A stretch of DNA of 64,000 nucleotides, from NCBI RefSeq assembly GCF_026155325.1, contig NZ_JAPFPW010000014.1:29584-93583 (forward strand), read 5' to 3'. Origin of the DNA: Desulfobotulus pelophilus. Lineage in GTDB: Bacteria > Desulfobacterota > Desulfobacteria > Desulfobacterales > ASO4-4. Position 1 is the first letter of the stretch. The number at the start of each line of letters is the position of its first letter. A model generated the notes under the pieces. It had not been told where the DNA came from. It saw only the letters and a program-made list of their open reading frames with translations, and did no database searches. Positions 37,747 to 46,842 of this stretch are shown in pieces. The position numbers and the translations under genes are program-made.

Positions 37747-37771
37747 ATTCATAATCATATATGATATGAAT
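37747..37771. promoter_or_regulatory. 25-bp palindrome, candidate operator
   Basis: ATTCAT-A-ATCATATATGAT-ATGAAT: a perfect 12-bp inner palindrome flanked by matching 6-bp arms with one extra A. It lies about 190 bases before the crotonase start and 240 bases from the channel start, in a 455-base divergent region (37509-37963) that holds no gene. The form is typical of a dimeric repressor site (for example TetR type), but the protein is unknown. Confidence 0.5.
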
Positions 37772-37963
37772 GTTTTATCAGCCTTGCATCATACGATACA
37801 CGGCGCTTGGCGGCAGTGGCTGGACTTTTTGCGGGGCCATGGTATTTGACAAGACACTTTTTTTGTTTTACGCCTGATATAAATATGCCAGTAATACGTT
37901 CAGCTGCTGTTCCCACTGGATTCTGGTGCTTCGGAGGTGGGTTTATCCAACAAGGAGGAAAGT

Positions 37964-38755
37964 ATGGAATACGAAAACATTGTTTATTCATCTGCAGATG
38001 GTGTCGCAACCCTGACCTTCAATCGTCCCAAGGCATTGAATGCCTTGAATGCGGCTCTACTGACAGAATTTTCCAGCTGCCTTGATGCCATTGATCAGGA
38101 CGAAAGTATTCGGGTTCTGATTCTTACGGGAAGTGGTGATAAAGCCTTTGTAGCCGGGGCTGATATTTCTGAACTTGCCAAACTCGGCCCTCTGGATGCC
38201 AGGTTTTTCTGCCAGCTGGGCCATGATGCCATTGGTAAGTTGCAGAATCTTTCCATTCCTGTCATCGCCGCCGTGAATGGATTTGCCCTTGGTGGCGGTA
38301 GTGAGATGGCCCTTGCCTGTGATTTCATCTATGCTTCTGAGTCTGCAAAGTTCGGGTTGCCTGAAATTACTCTGGGCATTATACCCGGTTTTGGCGGTAC
38401 CCAGCGACTACCCAGGCTGGTGGGTAAAAATATGGCCAAAGAGATGATTTTTACAGGGAAAATGCTCTCCGCTGAGGAAGCCATGGCCATCGGTATGGTA
38501 AATAAGGTCTGCCAGCCTGAAGAACTGATGGAGGCGGTAATGAAAACCGCAAAGGGTATTGCCGCCAAAGGCAGGGTTTCCCTGCGGGCTGCAAAAGCAG
38601 TTGTGAACAGCGGCATGGATGTGGATCTTGCGACAGCGTGCCGAATGGAAATCGATGCCTTTGCCCTCTGTATGGCCAGTGCAGATGCAAAGGAGGGGAC
38701 CACGGCTTTTCTTGAAAAACGCAAACCAGTTTTTACGGCTGGACTGAAGGGATAG
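37964..38755 (+). CDS. Enoyl-CoA hydratase/crotonase family protein
   Basis: Probably hydrates short-chain enoyl-CoA in beta-oxidation or the reverse direction. The 263-residue protein has the crotonase fold with AFVAGADISEL (about 60, oxyanion-hole strand), NGFALGGGSEMALACDF (about 100) and FGLPEITLGIIPGFGGTQRLPRL (read in parts, about 125-148). The two catalytic glutamates (GGSE and PEITLG) are present, as in true hydratases. I chose ATG 37964 (AAGGAGG upstream). Confidence 0.9.
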   Translation: MEYENIVYSSADGVATLTFNRPKALNALNAALLTEFSSCLDAIDQDESIRVLILTGSGDKAFVAGADISELAKLGPLDARFFCQLGHDAIGKLQNLSIPVIAAVNGFALGGGSEMALACDFIYASESAKFGLPEITLGIIPGFGGTQRLPRLVGKNMAKEMIFTGKMLSAEEAMAIGMVNKVCQPEELMEAVMKTAKGIAAKGRVSLRAAKAVVNSGMDVDLATACRMEIDAFALCMASADAKEGTTAFLEKRKPVFTAGLKG

Positions 38756-38883
38756 GCATGGAATAAAGAAGCTTGTATCTGTAGTTTGAATTCTGTCTTG
38801 TCATCTGATCCGCTTTGATCCGGCAAAATCTGTAAGCAGTACCAGAAATAAACGAAAATGAGTTGATGGATCGCCCAAGGGTA

Positions 38884-38912
38884 TTGACAAGTTCTACAGG
38901 GGCAGGTACATT
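38884..38912 (+). promoter_or_regulatory. Sigma-70 promoter of the paaK leader
   Basis: TTGACA (38884-38889), exactly 17 bases, then TACATT (38907-38912). The predicted start of transcription is near 38919, about 20 bases before the leader ORF. Confidence 0.7.
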
Positions 38913-38939
38913 CCCGCTGAATTTTATTCGGAGGGAAGG

Positions 38940-39002
38940 ATGCGGAATCGAATATATTATCGGGCAGGTTCTCTCTTTTGTAAGTCTGCCCATGTAAAGT
39001 GA
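38940..39002 (+). CDS. Putative 20-codon leader peptide upstream of paaK
   Basis: ATG 38940 is preceded by GGAGG with five-base spacing, a very good ribosome site for a frame this short. The peptide is 20 residues and includes IYYRAGSLF, with two adjacent Tyr codons (TAT TAT at 38955-38960) directly before the first pairing segment of the downstream RNA structure. The stop TGA (39000-39002) lies just beyond the second segment. This is the layout of attenuator leader peptides. The codons, spacing and segments are seen in the sequence; the regulatory role is inferred. Confidence 0.55.
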   Translation: MRNRIYYRAGSLFCKSAHVK

Positions 39003-39119
39003 TGCTGAGCATTCTTTGTTCGGTCTCCATTCCAATGGGCAGACGTACTCCGTTTATGCCGCCCATGGAATCGGAATAACAATAAGGCTGTGGGAGGATC
39101 GCTCCCGCAGCTTTTTTTT
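38962..39119 (+). promoter_or_regulatory. Candidate transcription attenuator of paaK
   Basis: Four pairing segments: 1 = GGGCAG (38962-38967); 2 = GTCTGCCCAT (38984-38993); 3 = ATGGGCAGAC (39035-39044); 4 = GCCCATGG (39061-39068). Segments 1:2 can pair over 6 bp plus two wobbles, 2:3 over 10 perfect bp and 3:4 over 6 bp. When not paired to 3, segment 4 can pair with the 5' arm of the terminator (CTGTGGG, 39088-39094; 7 bp with two wobbles). This gives two exclusive states: 1:2 plus 3:4 plus terminator, or 2:3 plus 4:terminator-arm with no terminator. paaK starts 49 bases after the terminator. Confidence 0.6.
39084..39119 (+). terminator. Intrinsic terminator in the paaK leader
   Basis: 10-bp stem GCTGTGGGAG/CTCCCGCAGC with one G-U pair, a five-base loop and eight T residues (39112-39119). 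It lies 329 bases after the crotonase stop and just before paaK. It could simply end the upstream transcript, but the leader features argue for attenuation. Confidence 0.9.
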
Positions 39120-39167
39120 GTATGGGCGTATCCTTTCCCGGATGTGCGATGACAAGGAGAAAAGCCG

Positions 39168-40469
39168 ATGATTTATGACATGGAGTTTGAGACTCTGCCC
39201 CGGGAAGCTCTGGAGGCCATACAGCTGAAACGTCTTCAGGCCACTTTGCAGCGTTCCTATGCAACTGTTCCTTTTTATAGGGAGCGTTTCCGCGAGTTTG
39301 GGGTGACACCTTCTGATATCCGAAGTCTGGATGACATGGAAAAGCTGCCTTTTCTGGTAAAACAGGACCTCCGGGACAACTACCCTTTTGGTCTTTTTGC
39401 TGTTCCCAAGGAAAATGTTGTGCGCATCCATGCCTCTTCCGGCACTACTGGCAAGCCAACGGTTGTGGGATATACGGCAAGAGATATTGAAACATGGGCC
39501 AATTTGATGGCAAGGGCCCTGTCCGCAGGGGGCGCCCGGCGTGGAGATATTATCCACAATGCCTATGGTTACGGATTGTTTACCGGTGGTCTGGGGGTTC
39601 ATTATGGTGCGGAGAGACTGGGAGCCACCGTGATTCCGGTTTCCGGAGGGAATACCAAACGGCAGATCACCATTATGAAAGATTTTGGTCCTTCTATTTT
39701 AACGGCAACGCCATCCTATACCTTGCACCTTGCAGAAGTTGCCCGTGAAATGGGTGTTGATTTCAAAGAACTGAATTTCCGCCATGGTATTTTTGGTGCT
39801 GAACCCTGGAGTGAGGCCATGCGCCGCCAGATAGAAGGCGACCTCGGGCTTTCTGCTGTGGATATTTACGGGCTCAGTGAAGTCATGGGACCGGGTGTGG
39901 CTGTGGAATGCCATGAAGCGAAAGCAGGTCTTCATATTTTTGAAGATCATTTTATTCCAGAGATCATTGATCCGGAAACCGGTAAGCGCCTGCCTCCCGG
40001 AGAGGTCGGGGAGCTGGTTTTCACATCTATTACCAAAGAAGCATTTCCTGTTATCCGGTACAGAACAAGGGATATCACAAGACTGATTGAGGAACCCTGT
40101 GTCTGCGGACGTACTCTGATACGGATGGAGCGGATTTCCGGCCGTACGGACGATATGCTGATCATTCGTGGGGTGAATGTCTTTCCCTCTCAGATTGAGT
40201 CTGTTCTGATGACTATTTCCGAGGTCGAGCCGCACTATCAGTTGGAGGTGGACAGGGAAGACAGCTTGGATATTTTGACGGTTAAGGTCGAGATCAGCCA
40301 GAAACTCTTCACGGATGAGGTAAGAGGCCTTCAGAATCTGGAACGTATGATTGCTAAAAATATTAAAGAATATCTTGGAATTTCAGCGAAAGTTCGTCTT
40401 GTTGAACCCAAGAGTATTGCCCGGAGTGAAGGAAAAGCCGTGAGAGTTATTGATCGTCGGCGTATATGA
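39168..40469 (+). CDS. paaK: Phenylacetate-CoA ligase family protein
   Basis: Adenylate-forming enzyme that activates phenylacetate or a related aryl acid with ATP and CoA. The 433-residue protein has the AMP-binding P-loop [14 protein letters not shown] (about 90-103), the A5-type motif [12 protein letters not shown] (about 230), a YRTRDIT motif (about 299) and the C-terminal [20 protein letters not shown] hinge (about 324-343). AAGGAG precedes ATG 39168. In anaerobes such ligases pair with indolepyruvate oxidoreductase, either to degrade aromatic amino acids or to make them from aryl acids. The ACT-domain protein follows after 176 bases. Confidence 0.93.
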   Translation: MIYDMEFETLPREALEAIQLKRLQATLQRSYATVPFYRERFREFGVTPSDIRSLDDMEKLPFLVKQDLRDNYPFGLFAVPKENVVRIHASSGTTGKPTVVGYTARDIETWANLMARALSAGGARRGDIIHNAYGYGLFTGGLGVHYGAERLGATVIPVSGGNTKRQITIMKDFGPSILTATPSYTLHLAEVAREMGVDFKELNFRHGIFGAEPWSEAMRRQIEGDLGLSAVDIYGLSEVMGPGVAVECHEAKAGLHIFEDHFIPEIIDPETGKRLPPGEVGELVFTSITKEAFPVIRYRTRDITRLIEEPCVCGRTLIRMERISGRTDDMLIIRGVNVFPSQIESVLMTISEVEPHYQLEVDREDSLDILTVKVEISQKLFTDEVRGLQNLERMIAKNIKEYLGISAKVRLVEPKSIARSEGKAVRVIDRRRI

Positions 40470-40645
40470 AGCTAGTATGGCCTGTGATGATTTTTTTACG
40501 GGCCTTTCGGCTGGAAGGGTTGGCACATGAACTCCGGCTGTGTACGGCTTCTCCGATGGGGCAGGTAATGCAAGGCTTTGCCCCTTGGTGATTTCCAACA
40601 TACGAGATACACGATCGTTCACAACGGTGATAAGGAGGATAGCTG

Positions 40646-41077
40646 ATGAAGGTGGAACAGATTTCTATTTTTATGGAAAACAAGGCAGGTCGTCTTGCGG
40701 AAGTGACAGCCATCCTCAAGGAATCCGCTGTGAACATACGGGCTCTTTCTCTGGCCGATACAGCCGATTTCGGAGTGCTTCGCATGATAGTAGACGACAC
40801 GGTACTGGCGGACAGGGTTCTTAAGGATGCGGGGTTTACCGTTGGTAAAACCGAAGTTGTGGCCGTGGAGGTGACCGATAGTCCCGGCGGCCTGCATGAC
40901 ATCCTTGAGATTCTGCGGGAGAAAAATATCAATGTGGAATATATGTATGCTTTTGTGCAGCAGAGCGGTGATAAGGCCGTGATGATTTTTCGCTTTGATG
41001 ATGTGGACGGGGCTGTCACGCATCTGTCTGCCCGCGGTATTCCTGTGGTAGGAGGGAAGCGCCTGTACACTCTTTAA
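40646..41077 (+). CDS. Tandem ACT-domain protein
   Basis: A 143-residue protein made of two ACT domains (about 3-68 and 70-140) and nothing else. [21 protein letters not shown] (read in parts, about 11-31) and [23 protein letters not shown] are the ligand-binding turn and first helix in each. ACT domains bind amino acids, and proteins of this type are frequently next to paaK in anaerobes. It may sense an aromatic or branched amino acid for the ligase or its pathway. AAGGAGG lies upstream. Confidence 0.9.
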   Translation: MKVEQISIFMENKAGRLAEVTAILKESAVNIRALSLADTADFGVLRMIVDDTVLADRVLKDAGFTVGKTEVVAVEVTDSPGGLHDILEILREKNINVEYMYAFVQQSGDKAVMIFRFDDVDGAVTHLSARGIPVVGGKRLYTL

Positions 41078-41097
41078 AGGAATGTCTTTCTGATATA

Positions 41098-41129
41098 CCA
41101 CGGATCCCGTCAGGGGTCCGTGGTGTTTT
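41098..41129. terminator. Hairpin between convergent ACT and HIT genes
   Basis: Stem CCACGGATCCC/GGGGTCCGTGG with loop GTCA and one T-G pair, followed by TGTTTT on the plus strand. Confidence 0.75.
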
Positions 41130-41148
41130 CAGTCCGGAAAGCAATGTA

Positions 41149-41514
41149 TCACACGCTATGAGTTCCGGTTGCAGTTCGGGAAGTGGTTAACTTCCAGCCT
41201 CCTATGAGATGGAGATGGAGGTGAAAAACTTCCTGTCCCCCCCCTTTTTCCACATGAAACTGCAGTTTATAACCGCTTTCGTCGATTCCTTCCCTTGCCG
41301 CCATTTCTTTTGCGATATAAAAGAGGCTGGCGATCACTTCTTTGTGATTTTTCTGGATGTCATTGATGCTGCGGATGTGCTGTTTCGGTACAATGAGCAG
41401 ATGGACAGGTGCCTTGGGGTTGATATCACGAAAAACAACAAGATCTTCTGTTTCCATAAGAAATTCTGTGGGTATCTGCCCGGCAATGATTTTACAGAAA
41501 ATACAGTCTTCCAT
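41149..41514 (-). CDS. HIT-family (histidine triad) nucleotide-binding protein
   Basis: HinT-like hydrolase of nucleoside phosphoramidates or similar adenylated compounds. The 121-residue protein has CIFCKIIAGQIPTE at the N-terminus (with the Hint zinc-type Cys pair), DINPKAPVHLLIVPK (about 30) and the histidine triad HLHLHL (about 99). The spacing GGGQEVFHLHLHLIGG is typical. The segment after the triad (WKLTTSRTATGTHSV) differs from the usual Trp-Pro-rich tail. Confidence 0.92.
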   Translation of the reverse strand: MEDCIFCKIIAGQIPTEFLMETEDLVVFRDINPKAPVHLLIVPKQHIRSINDIQKNHKEVIASLFYIAKEMAAREGIDESGYKLQFHVEKGGGQEVFHLHLHLIGGWKLTTSRTATGTHSV

Positions 41515-41558
41515 GCAAACTCCTTATAAAAATAGTGATCTTTTTATGAATCTGTTAA

Positions 41559-43334
41559 TCAGGGATTGTCGGGGAAGTGTTCCCGTATGTAACGTCGGAT
41601 ACCCTCGACAATGCCATCGGCAATACGGCTCTGATATTGTGGATTAGTCAGTCTCTGGCATTCCCTCGGGTTGGTGATGAAGCCTGCCTCAATGAGAATG
41701 GAGGGCATCTGGGCACCCAGCAGTACATAAAATGGAGCCTGCTTAACTCCTTTATCACTGATATGACTGTAGTGGGGTTTGACACTGTCAACCATTCCCT
41801 TTTGAACATAGGATGCCAGTCTGCTGGATTCATTAATTTTAGCATTTTGCATCAGATCATTCAAAATGGTTTGTAGGTCACTGATGTTTTTGGTGGAAGT
41901 CGCATTTTCACGGGCTGCAACGGCAATGGATTCTTCGTCTGTTGCCAGATTGAGAAAATAGGTTTCAATGCCGTAGGCATTGCGGTTGATAGCCGCATTG
42001 GTGTGAATGGAGAGAAAGAGATCGGCTTTGTGCTGGTTGGCAAATTGCGTACGTTCCTCAAGGGTGAGGTACGTATCTCCTGTGCGGGTAAGAATAACGT
42101 CACATTGTAGCTCTTTTTTCAGTTTTTCAGCGAGTATCTTGGCGATCTGCAGATTGATGTCCTTTTCAAAAACACCTTTCACATGCCCAATGGCCCCGGG
42201 ATCTTTGCCGCCATGACCAGGGTCAATGACGATCCGGCGGACACCGAGAGCAAGCTGACGCCGGATGGCCCCTCCATTTACGGCAGCGGGTACAGGGGGA
42301 GCTGCAGCCGGAATGCTTGCTGCGAGTTCCGCTTTGTCCGATGAGGAGGTGGTACCCCAGATATCGATAACCGTTCTGTGGGGATCAAAAAGCTGAAAAA
42401 CTTTAAAATCTCTGGACTGGTCAAGATCCATGACCAGTCGGACCCTGTCTGCCGTATTGCGGGCGATACGGAGGGTTTTAACCTGAGGATCCTGGACGTC
42501 AATGGACGGTGTAAGGCCTTCCATAAGGGTTGCCAGTTTAAAATCAACATATACTCGGGGTGGAAGCCCTGTTGAACGGTCACGGTTAAGATCGTTGAAA
42601 GAGTAAGCAAGTTCACGGTCTGCATCCACAACAATACGGGTCCGGTTGGGATAGGTTTGGTAGCGGACACCCTGGATTTTTCCGAGATGGCTTGTGTCTT
42701 CTCCCTCTGCCTTGACTCTGGCCGGGGGGGGAGCAGGAACGGGCAGGGTCGCGGCTGGGGGGGCAGATGCTGTGGCAGCCGGTGCTGTTGTTACGGTTGT
42801 GGGCGTATCGGGACGTGTGGACCGGGTGGTTTTGAGAGGCACCTGTGCCGACGGTGGGGGGGCTGGCGGTGCAAGGGGGGCGTTGAGTTCTTTGAGTTTG
42901 GCAGAGGCCCTGAATTTATAACGGCTTTTAGGGCACTCATGAAACACCTTTTGAAAAAGGGCAATGGCCTGGTCCCTGTCCTCACGGCGTCCTGAAAACT
43001 GGGAAAGCCCCAGATAGACTTCAGCAGCCCTGTAAAGGGAGGCAGGAGCCCATCCGTCGTCAGGATCTTGATTATAAGCGTCCTTGAATGCCTTCGCAAC
43101 ATCTTCCCAGTGGGAGCGGTATTGTCGTTTTCCGGGGTCTTTCTGCAGATTCTGGAAGTCTCTGTCTGTCTGCAGGTAAAGATTCCGTACGGTTTGACCC
43201 CAGGAAGGGGATGTGGGGAATAAAAGAACAAAAACCATAAGGAAACAGAAAACAGAACCCCATAAAGGCCAAAAATTGCCCTGGGTGGATGGGTTTGCCG
43301 GGTATACCCTGATCCGGAGCTCTTTAAGAATCAT
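41559..43334 (-). CDS. amiC: N-acetylmuramoyl-L-alanine amidase with AMIN domain
   Basis: Periplasmic zinc amidase that splits septal peptidoglycan for daughter-cell separation. The 591-residue protein has a hydrophobic signal (about 23-45), a TPR-like helical region (about 55-150), a Pro/Ala/Thr-rich linker (about 155-210), an AMIN domain (about 217-320) and an Amidase_3 domain (about 365-585). Zinc and catalytic residues are in IDPGHGGKDPGAIG, TLEERT, FLSIHTNAA and LIEAGFITN. The N-terminal helical region is an addition compared with E. coli AmiC. The low-complexity linker was read straight through and is intact. Confidence 0.92.
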   Translation of the reverse strand: MILKELRIRVYPANPSTQGNFWPLWGSVFCFLMVFVLLFPTSPSWGQTVRNLYLQTDRDFQNLQKDPGKRQYRSHWEDVAKAFKDAYNQDPDDGWAPASLYRAAEVYLGLSQFSGRREDRDQAIALFQKVFHECPKSRYKFRASAKLKELNAPLAPPAPPPSAQVPLKTTRSTRPDTPTTVTTAPAATASAPPAATLPVPAPPPARVKAEGEDTSHLGKIQGVRYQTYPNRTRIVVDADRELAYSFNDLNRDRSTGLPPRVYVDFKLATLMEGLTPSIDVQDPQVKTLRIARNTADRVRLVMDLDQSRDFKVFQLFDPHRTVIDIWGTTSSSDKAELAASIPAAAPPVPAAVNGGAIRRQLALGVRRIVIDPGHGGKDPGAIGHVKGVFEKDINLQIAKILAEKLKKELQCDVILTRTGDTYLTLEERTQFANQHKADLFLSIHTNAAINRNAYGIETYFLNLATDEESIAVAARENATSTKNISDLQTILNDLMQNAKINESSRLASYVQKGMVDSVKPHYSHISDKGVKQAPFYVLLGAQMPSILIEAGFITNPRECQRLTNPQYQSRIADGIVEGIRRYIREHFPDNP

Positions 43335-43464
43335 GGGTTCTTGTTTCCTTCACTCGATAACTGACTGGCCAGGTGCAGCGGGCTGCAGCGACCGGTAATT
43401 GCTGCAGAAGATACATGTACTGTACAGGGTTGTGAACTCCAGTTTTGTCATTTCCATTCTCTGG

Positions 43465-46089
43465 TCAGGCATTCGTTTCCATGATTTTATTTCTGATGGA
43501 AGAGAGAAAATTGATTGCTTCCAGAGGGGTCATGGTATTGGGATCCGTTTCTTTCAGCATTTGGAGAACAATTTTTTCCGGGCCGGGAAAAAGGGAGAGC
43601 TGGCGTGGTTGATCAGGATCCATTTCTCCACCCTCGCTGCTTTTTTCTTCCCACAGGGGCTGTCCGTCTTCAACCCTGGCAAGCAGTGTTCCTGCACGGT
43701 GTATCACAGAATCCGGAAGTCCGGCAAGTTTTGCAACCTGGATACCATAACTTCTGTTGGCACCACCGGGTGTGAGTTTATGAAGAAAAATGATGTGATC
43801 GTCCCACTCACGCACGGCAACACTGAAATTTTTTACCCTTGGAAGGTTGGAGGCAAGGCGGATCATTTCATGATAGTGGGTTGCAAAAAGGGTTTTGATG
43901 CCTTTTTGCTTGAAGTCATGAAGATATTCAGCCACAGCCCATGCAATGCTGAGGCCATCAAAGGTGCTGGTCCCACGGCCTATTTCATCCATGATGACGA
44001 GGCTGTCCGCAGTGGCATTGTGCAGAATATTGGCAGCCTCTTCCATTTCCACCATAAACGTGGACTGGCCCTGAGCCAGGTTGTCCGAAGCACCGACCCT
44101 GGTGAATATACGGTCTGTAACGGATATGCGTGCGGATGAGGCCGGAACAAAACTTCCTGTCTGGGCCATGAGAACAATCAGGGCAACCTGACGCAGAACA
44201 GTAGATTTGCCTGCCATGTTCGGGCCGGTGATGATCAGCACCTGAGATTCTTTGTTATCCATGTAAATGGAGTTGGGGACATAGCGGCTGTCCGTAAGCA
44301 TGTACTCCACAACGGGATGGCGGCCGTCTCTGATATCAAGAATGCCATCTGTGGTTATCTCAGGACGAACATAGGCTTTTTCTTCTGCCAGCTGGGCAAG
44401 GGCGAACAGCACATCAACTTTGGCCAGAAAGTCTGCTGCGGAGCTGATAGATGCGTGCATGGAAGCGGCTTTCTGTCGGACTTCATCGAAAATGGCCGTT
44501 TCCATACGGATCTGTTCTTCCTGGGCCCCGAGGACCTTATCTTCAAAATTTTTCAGCTCATCGGTTATGTAGCGTTCCGCATTGACAAGGGTCTGTTTGC
44601 GGACGTACTCCGGAGGAACAGACTTAGACTGTGCTTTGGATACTTCTATAAAATAACCGAAAACTCTGTTGAACCTGACTTTGAGTGTGCTGATACCGGT
44701 TTTATCGCGTTCACGGGCCTCCAGGCTGGCCAGATAACTCTTACCATCCGCTGCCATGGCAATCAGCTCGTCGAGCTTTGCATGAAAACCGGGTTTGATG
44801 ACTCCTCCCTGATCCATCTGCACGGGAGCATCATTCCGGATGGCCTTGTCAAGCAGCACGGCCAGTGTGAACAGTTCTTCCTGGTTGCCTTGAAGTGTAA
44901 AAAGAGGAGAGGACATGTCTGCGAGAGATGACAGAATTTCCGGCAACAGCAGCAGGGAATTTTTTAGTGCCAGCAGATCTCTTGGGTGGCAGCGCCCCAT
45001 GACAATGCGGGTGCTGATCCTTTCCAGATCGTGGATCTGTCGCAATTTTTCCCTGATCTGCCGTCGGACAAGAGGTCGTTCCAGGGCCATTCCCAGAGCA
45101 TGATGTCTGGTTTCTATCGCTGGAATATCCATGAGTGGATAGGTAAGCCAGTGACGCAGGGTTCTTGCACCCATGGCAGTTACGGTTGCATCCAGTGTTT
45201 GGAGCAGGCTGCCTTTGGAAGTATTGTCCCGGAGATTTTGTGTGATTTCGAGATTTCTGAATGTGGTATCGTCCAGAAGGAGAATGCCATCCAGCGCATA
45301 GAGCTGTAGTCCCCTGATATGGGAAATGTCCTGCTTCTGGGTTTCCTGTACATAGTGAAGGAGGGCGCCTGCCGCGCCAACCCCGGCTCCCGCTCTCCGG
45401 ATGCCATAACTGTCCAGACTGCGAATGCGGAACTGTTCCAGAAGGACGGCTCTGCCCCTTGCCGGAAGAAAGCAGGGTCCCGCTACGGGGCTAACCCTGG
45501 AGCGGTCGAAAATATTTTGAAAGTATAGTTTGTCTGGATTATGGTCAAAATCCTCGGGAAGGAGGATTTCCCTTGGCTGTATGCGGGCGAGTTCATCCCT
45601 TACGGCGGTTCTGGATCGGGTTTCTGTCACGCGGAAAATCGCCGTGGACAGATCCAGACAGGCAAGGCCCCACGTTTTTCCATGAAAAGCAATGGCAACA
45701 ATAAAATTATTGGTTCTGTCATTAAGAAGATGGTCCTCAATCAGCATACCCGGTGTGAGAATTCGTACAACATCACGTTTCACAAGGCCTTTTGCCGTGG
45801 CAGGATCTTCGAGTTGTTCACATATGGCCACCTTGAAATTATTCTGTACAAGCTTTGCCATATAGATATCTGCAGATTTTACGGGAACACCACACATGGG
45901 TATGGCGTCCGGATCTTTGCGGTTGCGGGTTGTGAGGGTAATATCCAGTGCTTTTGATGCTGTTTCCGCATCATCATAGAACATTTCATAGAAATCACCC
46001 ATGCGATAAAATAGCAGACAGTCCGGATGTCGGGCTTTAATGTCCATGTACTGCATCATCATAGGTGTTGGGACAGATGGATTACTCAT
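43465..46089 (-). CDS. mutS: DNA mismatch repair protein MutS
   Basis: ATPase that recognises mismatches and starts repair. The 874-residue protein has the mismatch-reading F-x-E-type motif in GDFYEMFYDD (about 32), connector and core domains, a Walker A GPNMAGKST (about 632), a Walker B DEIGRGTSTFDG (about 710) and the C-terminal helix-turn-helix. Normal length for MutS1. It lies between the amidase and a LapA-like gene on the same strand. Confidence 0.98.
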   Translation of the reverse strand: MSNPSVPTPMMMQYMDIKARHPDCLLFYRMGDFYEMFYDDAETASKALDITLTTRNRKDPDAIPMCGVPVKSADIYMAKLVQNNFKVAICEQLEDPATAKGLVKRDVVRILTPGMLIEDHLLNDRTNNFIVAIAFHGKTWGLACLDLSTAIFRVTETRSRTAVRDELARIQPREILLPEDFDHNPDKLYFQNIFDRSRVSPVAGPCFLPARGRAVLLEQFRIRSLDSYGIRRAGAGVGAAGALLHYVQETQKQDISHIRGLQLYALDGILLLDDTTFRNLEITQNLRDNTSKGSLLQTLDATVTAMGARTLRHWLTYPLMDIPAIETRHHALGMALERPLVRRQIREKLRQIHDLERISTRIVMGRCHPRDLLALKNSLLLLPEILSSLADMSSPLFTLQGNQEELFTLAVLLDKAIRNDAPVQMDQGGVIKPGFHAKLDELIAMAADGKSYLASLEARERDKTGISTLKVRFNRVFGYFIEVSKAQSKSVPPEYVRKQTLVNAERYITDELKNFEDKVLGAQEEQIRMETAIFDEVRQKAASMHASISSAADFLAKVDVLFALAQLAEEKAYVRPEITTDGILDIRDGRHPVVEYMLTDSRYVPNSIYMDNKESQVLIITGPNMAGKSTVLRQVALIVLMAQTGSFVPASSARISVTDRIFTRVGASDNLAQGQSTFMVEMEEAANILHNATADSLVIMDEIGRGTSTFDGLSIAWAVAEYLHDFKQKGIKTLFATHYHEMIRLASNLPRVKNFSVAVREWDDHIIFLHKLTPGGANRSYGIQVAKLAGLPDSVIHRAGTLLARVEDGQPLWEEKSSEGGEMDPDQPRQLSLFPGPEKIVLQMLKETDPNTMTPLEAINFLSSIRNKIMETNA

Positions 46090-46207
46090 GGGACTCCGTG
46101 GAGGATATATTGTTTTTGGCGGGGCTGGTATTTGGACAGATTCAGGGCTTGATTTCAGATTCCAGTGACAAAAGTTTGTATGGATCTGGCCTCTGTTTCA
46201 AGACAAA

Positions 46208-46237
46208 TCCGGCCCGGGCAACAGGCGCCGGGCCGGA
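46208..46237 (-). terminator. GC-rich hairpin after the LapA-like gene
   Basis: 10-bp perfect stem TCCGGCCCGG/CCGGGCCGGA with a 10-base loop, 25 bases past the minus-strand stop. The T content after it on the minus strand is low, so termination may be partial. Confidence 0.6.
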
Positions 46238-46261
46238 AAAAAATTTTGGATGAAAAGAATA

Positions 46262-46648
46262 TCAGAGCCTTTGATCCTGAGCGTCTTCAGGAGAACTGTC
46301 ATGTTCTCCATGGTTGTCCTGTCGTTTAGCAGAATATGCTTTGTCAGCCAGCTCCTCCTGAAGCGCTTCAATGGTTTCCAGGTGCTGCTGGTTTTCATTT
46401 CTCAGCATGCGGATTCGGGTTGCGGCACGGAATCGGATCATGAGGCTGCTGAAGAACATGATGAGAAAGCCTGCGGCAAAGCAAATGGCAAAATAAATTC
46501 CTGTGGGTGCATCAGGAAAACTATAGCCAAAAAAGTGAAAATTCAGAGAGAACGTATAGGTCTGAAGAAGGTACCCCTGATTCTGATAAAAAAGCAGGCC
46601 GATGAATCCAAGAACAAGTAAGGTAAGAATCAGCTTCATTCGTGTCAT
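46262..46648 (-). CDS. LapA-domain membrane protein
   Basis: A 128-residue protein of the LapA (DUF1049) type, which in E. coli works with LapB in tuning lipopolysaccharide synthesis. Two membrane helices (LILTLLVLGFIGLLFY near the start; GIYFAICFAAGFLIMFFSSLMI about 55-76) and a C-terminal coiled coil (RNENQQHLETIEALQEELADKA) are as expected. I chose ATG 46648 (AAGGA upstream); the frame up to 46714 lacks a ribosome site. No lapB is adjacent. Confidence 0.75.
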   Translation of the reverse strand: MTRMKLILTLLVLGFIGLLFYQNQGYLLQTYTFSLNFHFFGYSFPDAPTGIYFAICFAAGFLIMFFSSLMIRFRAATRIRMLRNENQQHLETIEALQEELADKAYSAKRQDNHGEHDSSPEDAQDQRL

Positions 46649-46842
46649 GGGTGTCCTTCTCCCGCAATGAAAGCAGTATGGATGAATAAACATCAGAGAA
46701 TGGATTGCATACATTTTACAGCTGGAGGCATGCCAGAAGGGAATTTTACCTCCCTGAAATGAGGCAATAAATAATTTTGATACGTTTTTTACTGCTGAAG
46801 TTCAACCTCTTTTTTATTTTATTTCCGTAACCAAAGGCAGTT

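Noticed and set aside
38733..39035. 100-codon minus-strand frame over the paaK leader
   Set aside because: Antisense to the promoter and leader; no ribosome site and no family.
42650..42900. GC-rich, repetitive-looking tract within the amidase gene, considered as an insertion or low-complexity element
   Set aside because: It encodes the Pro/Ala/Thr-rich linker between helical region and AMIN domain and stays in frame.
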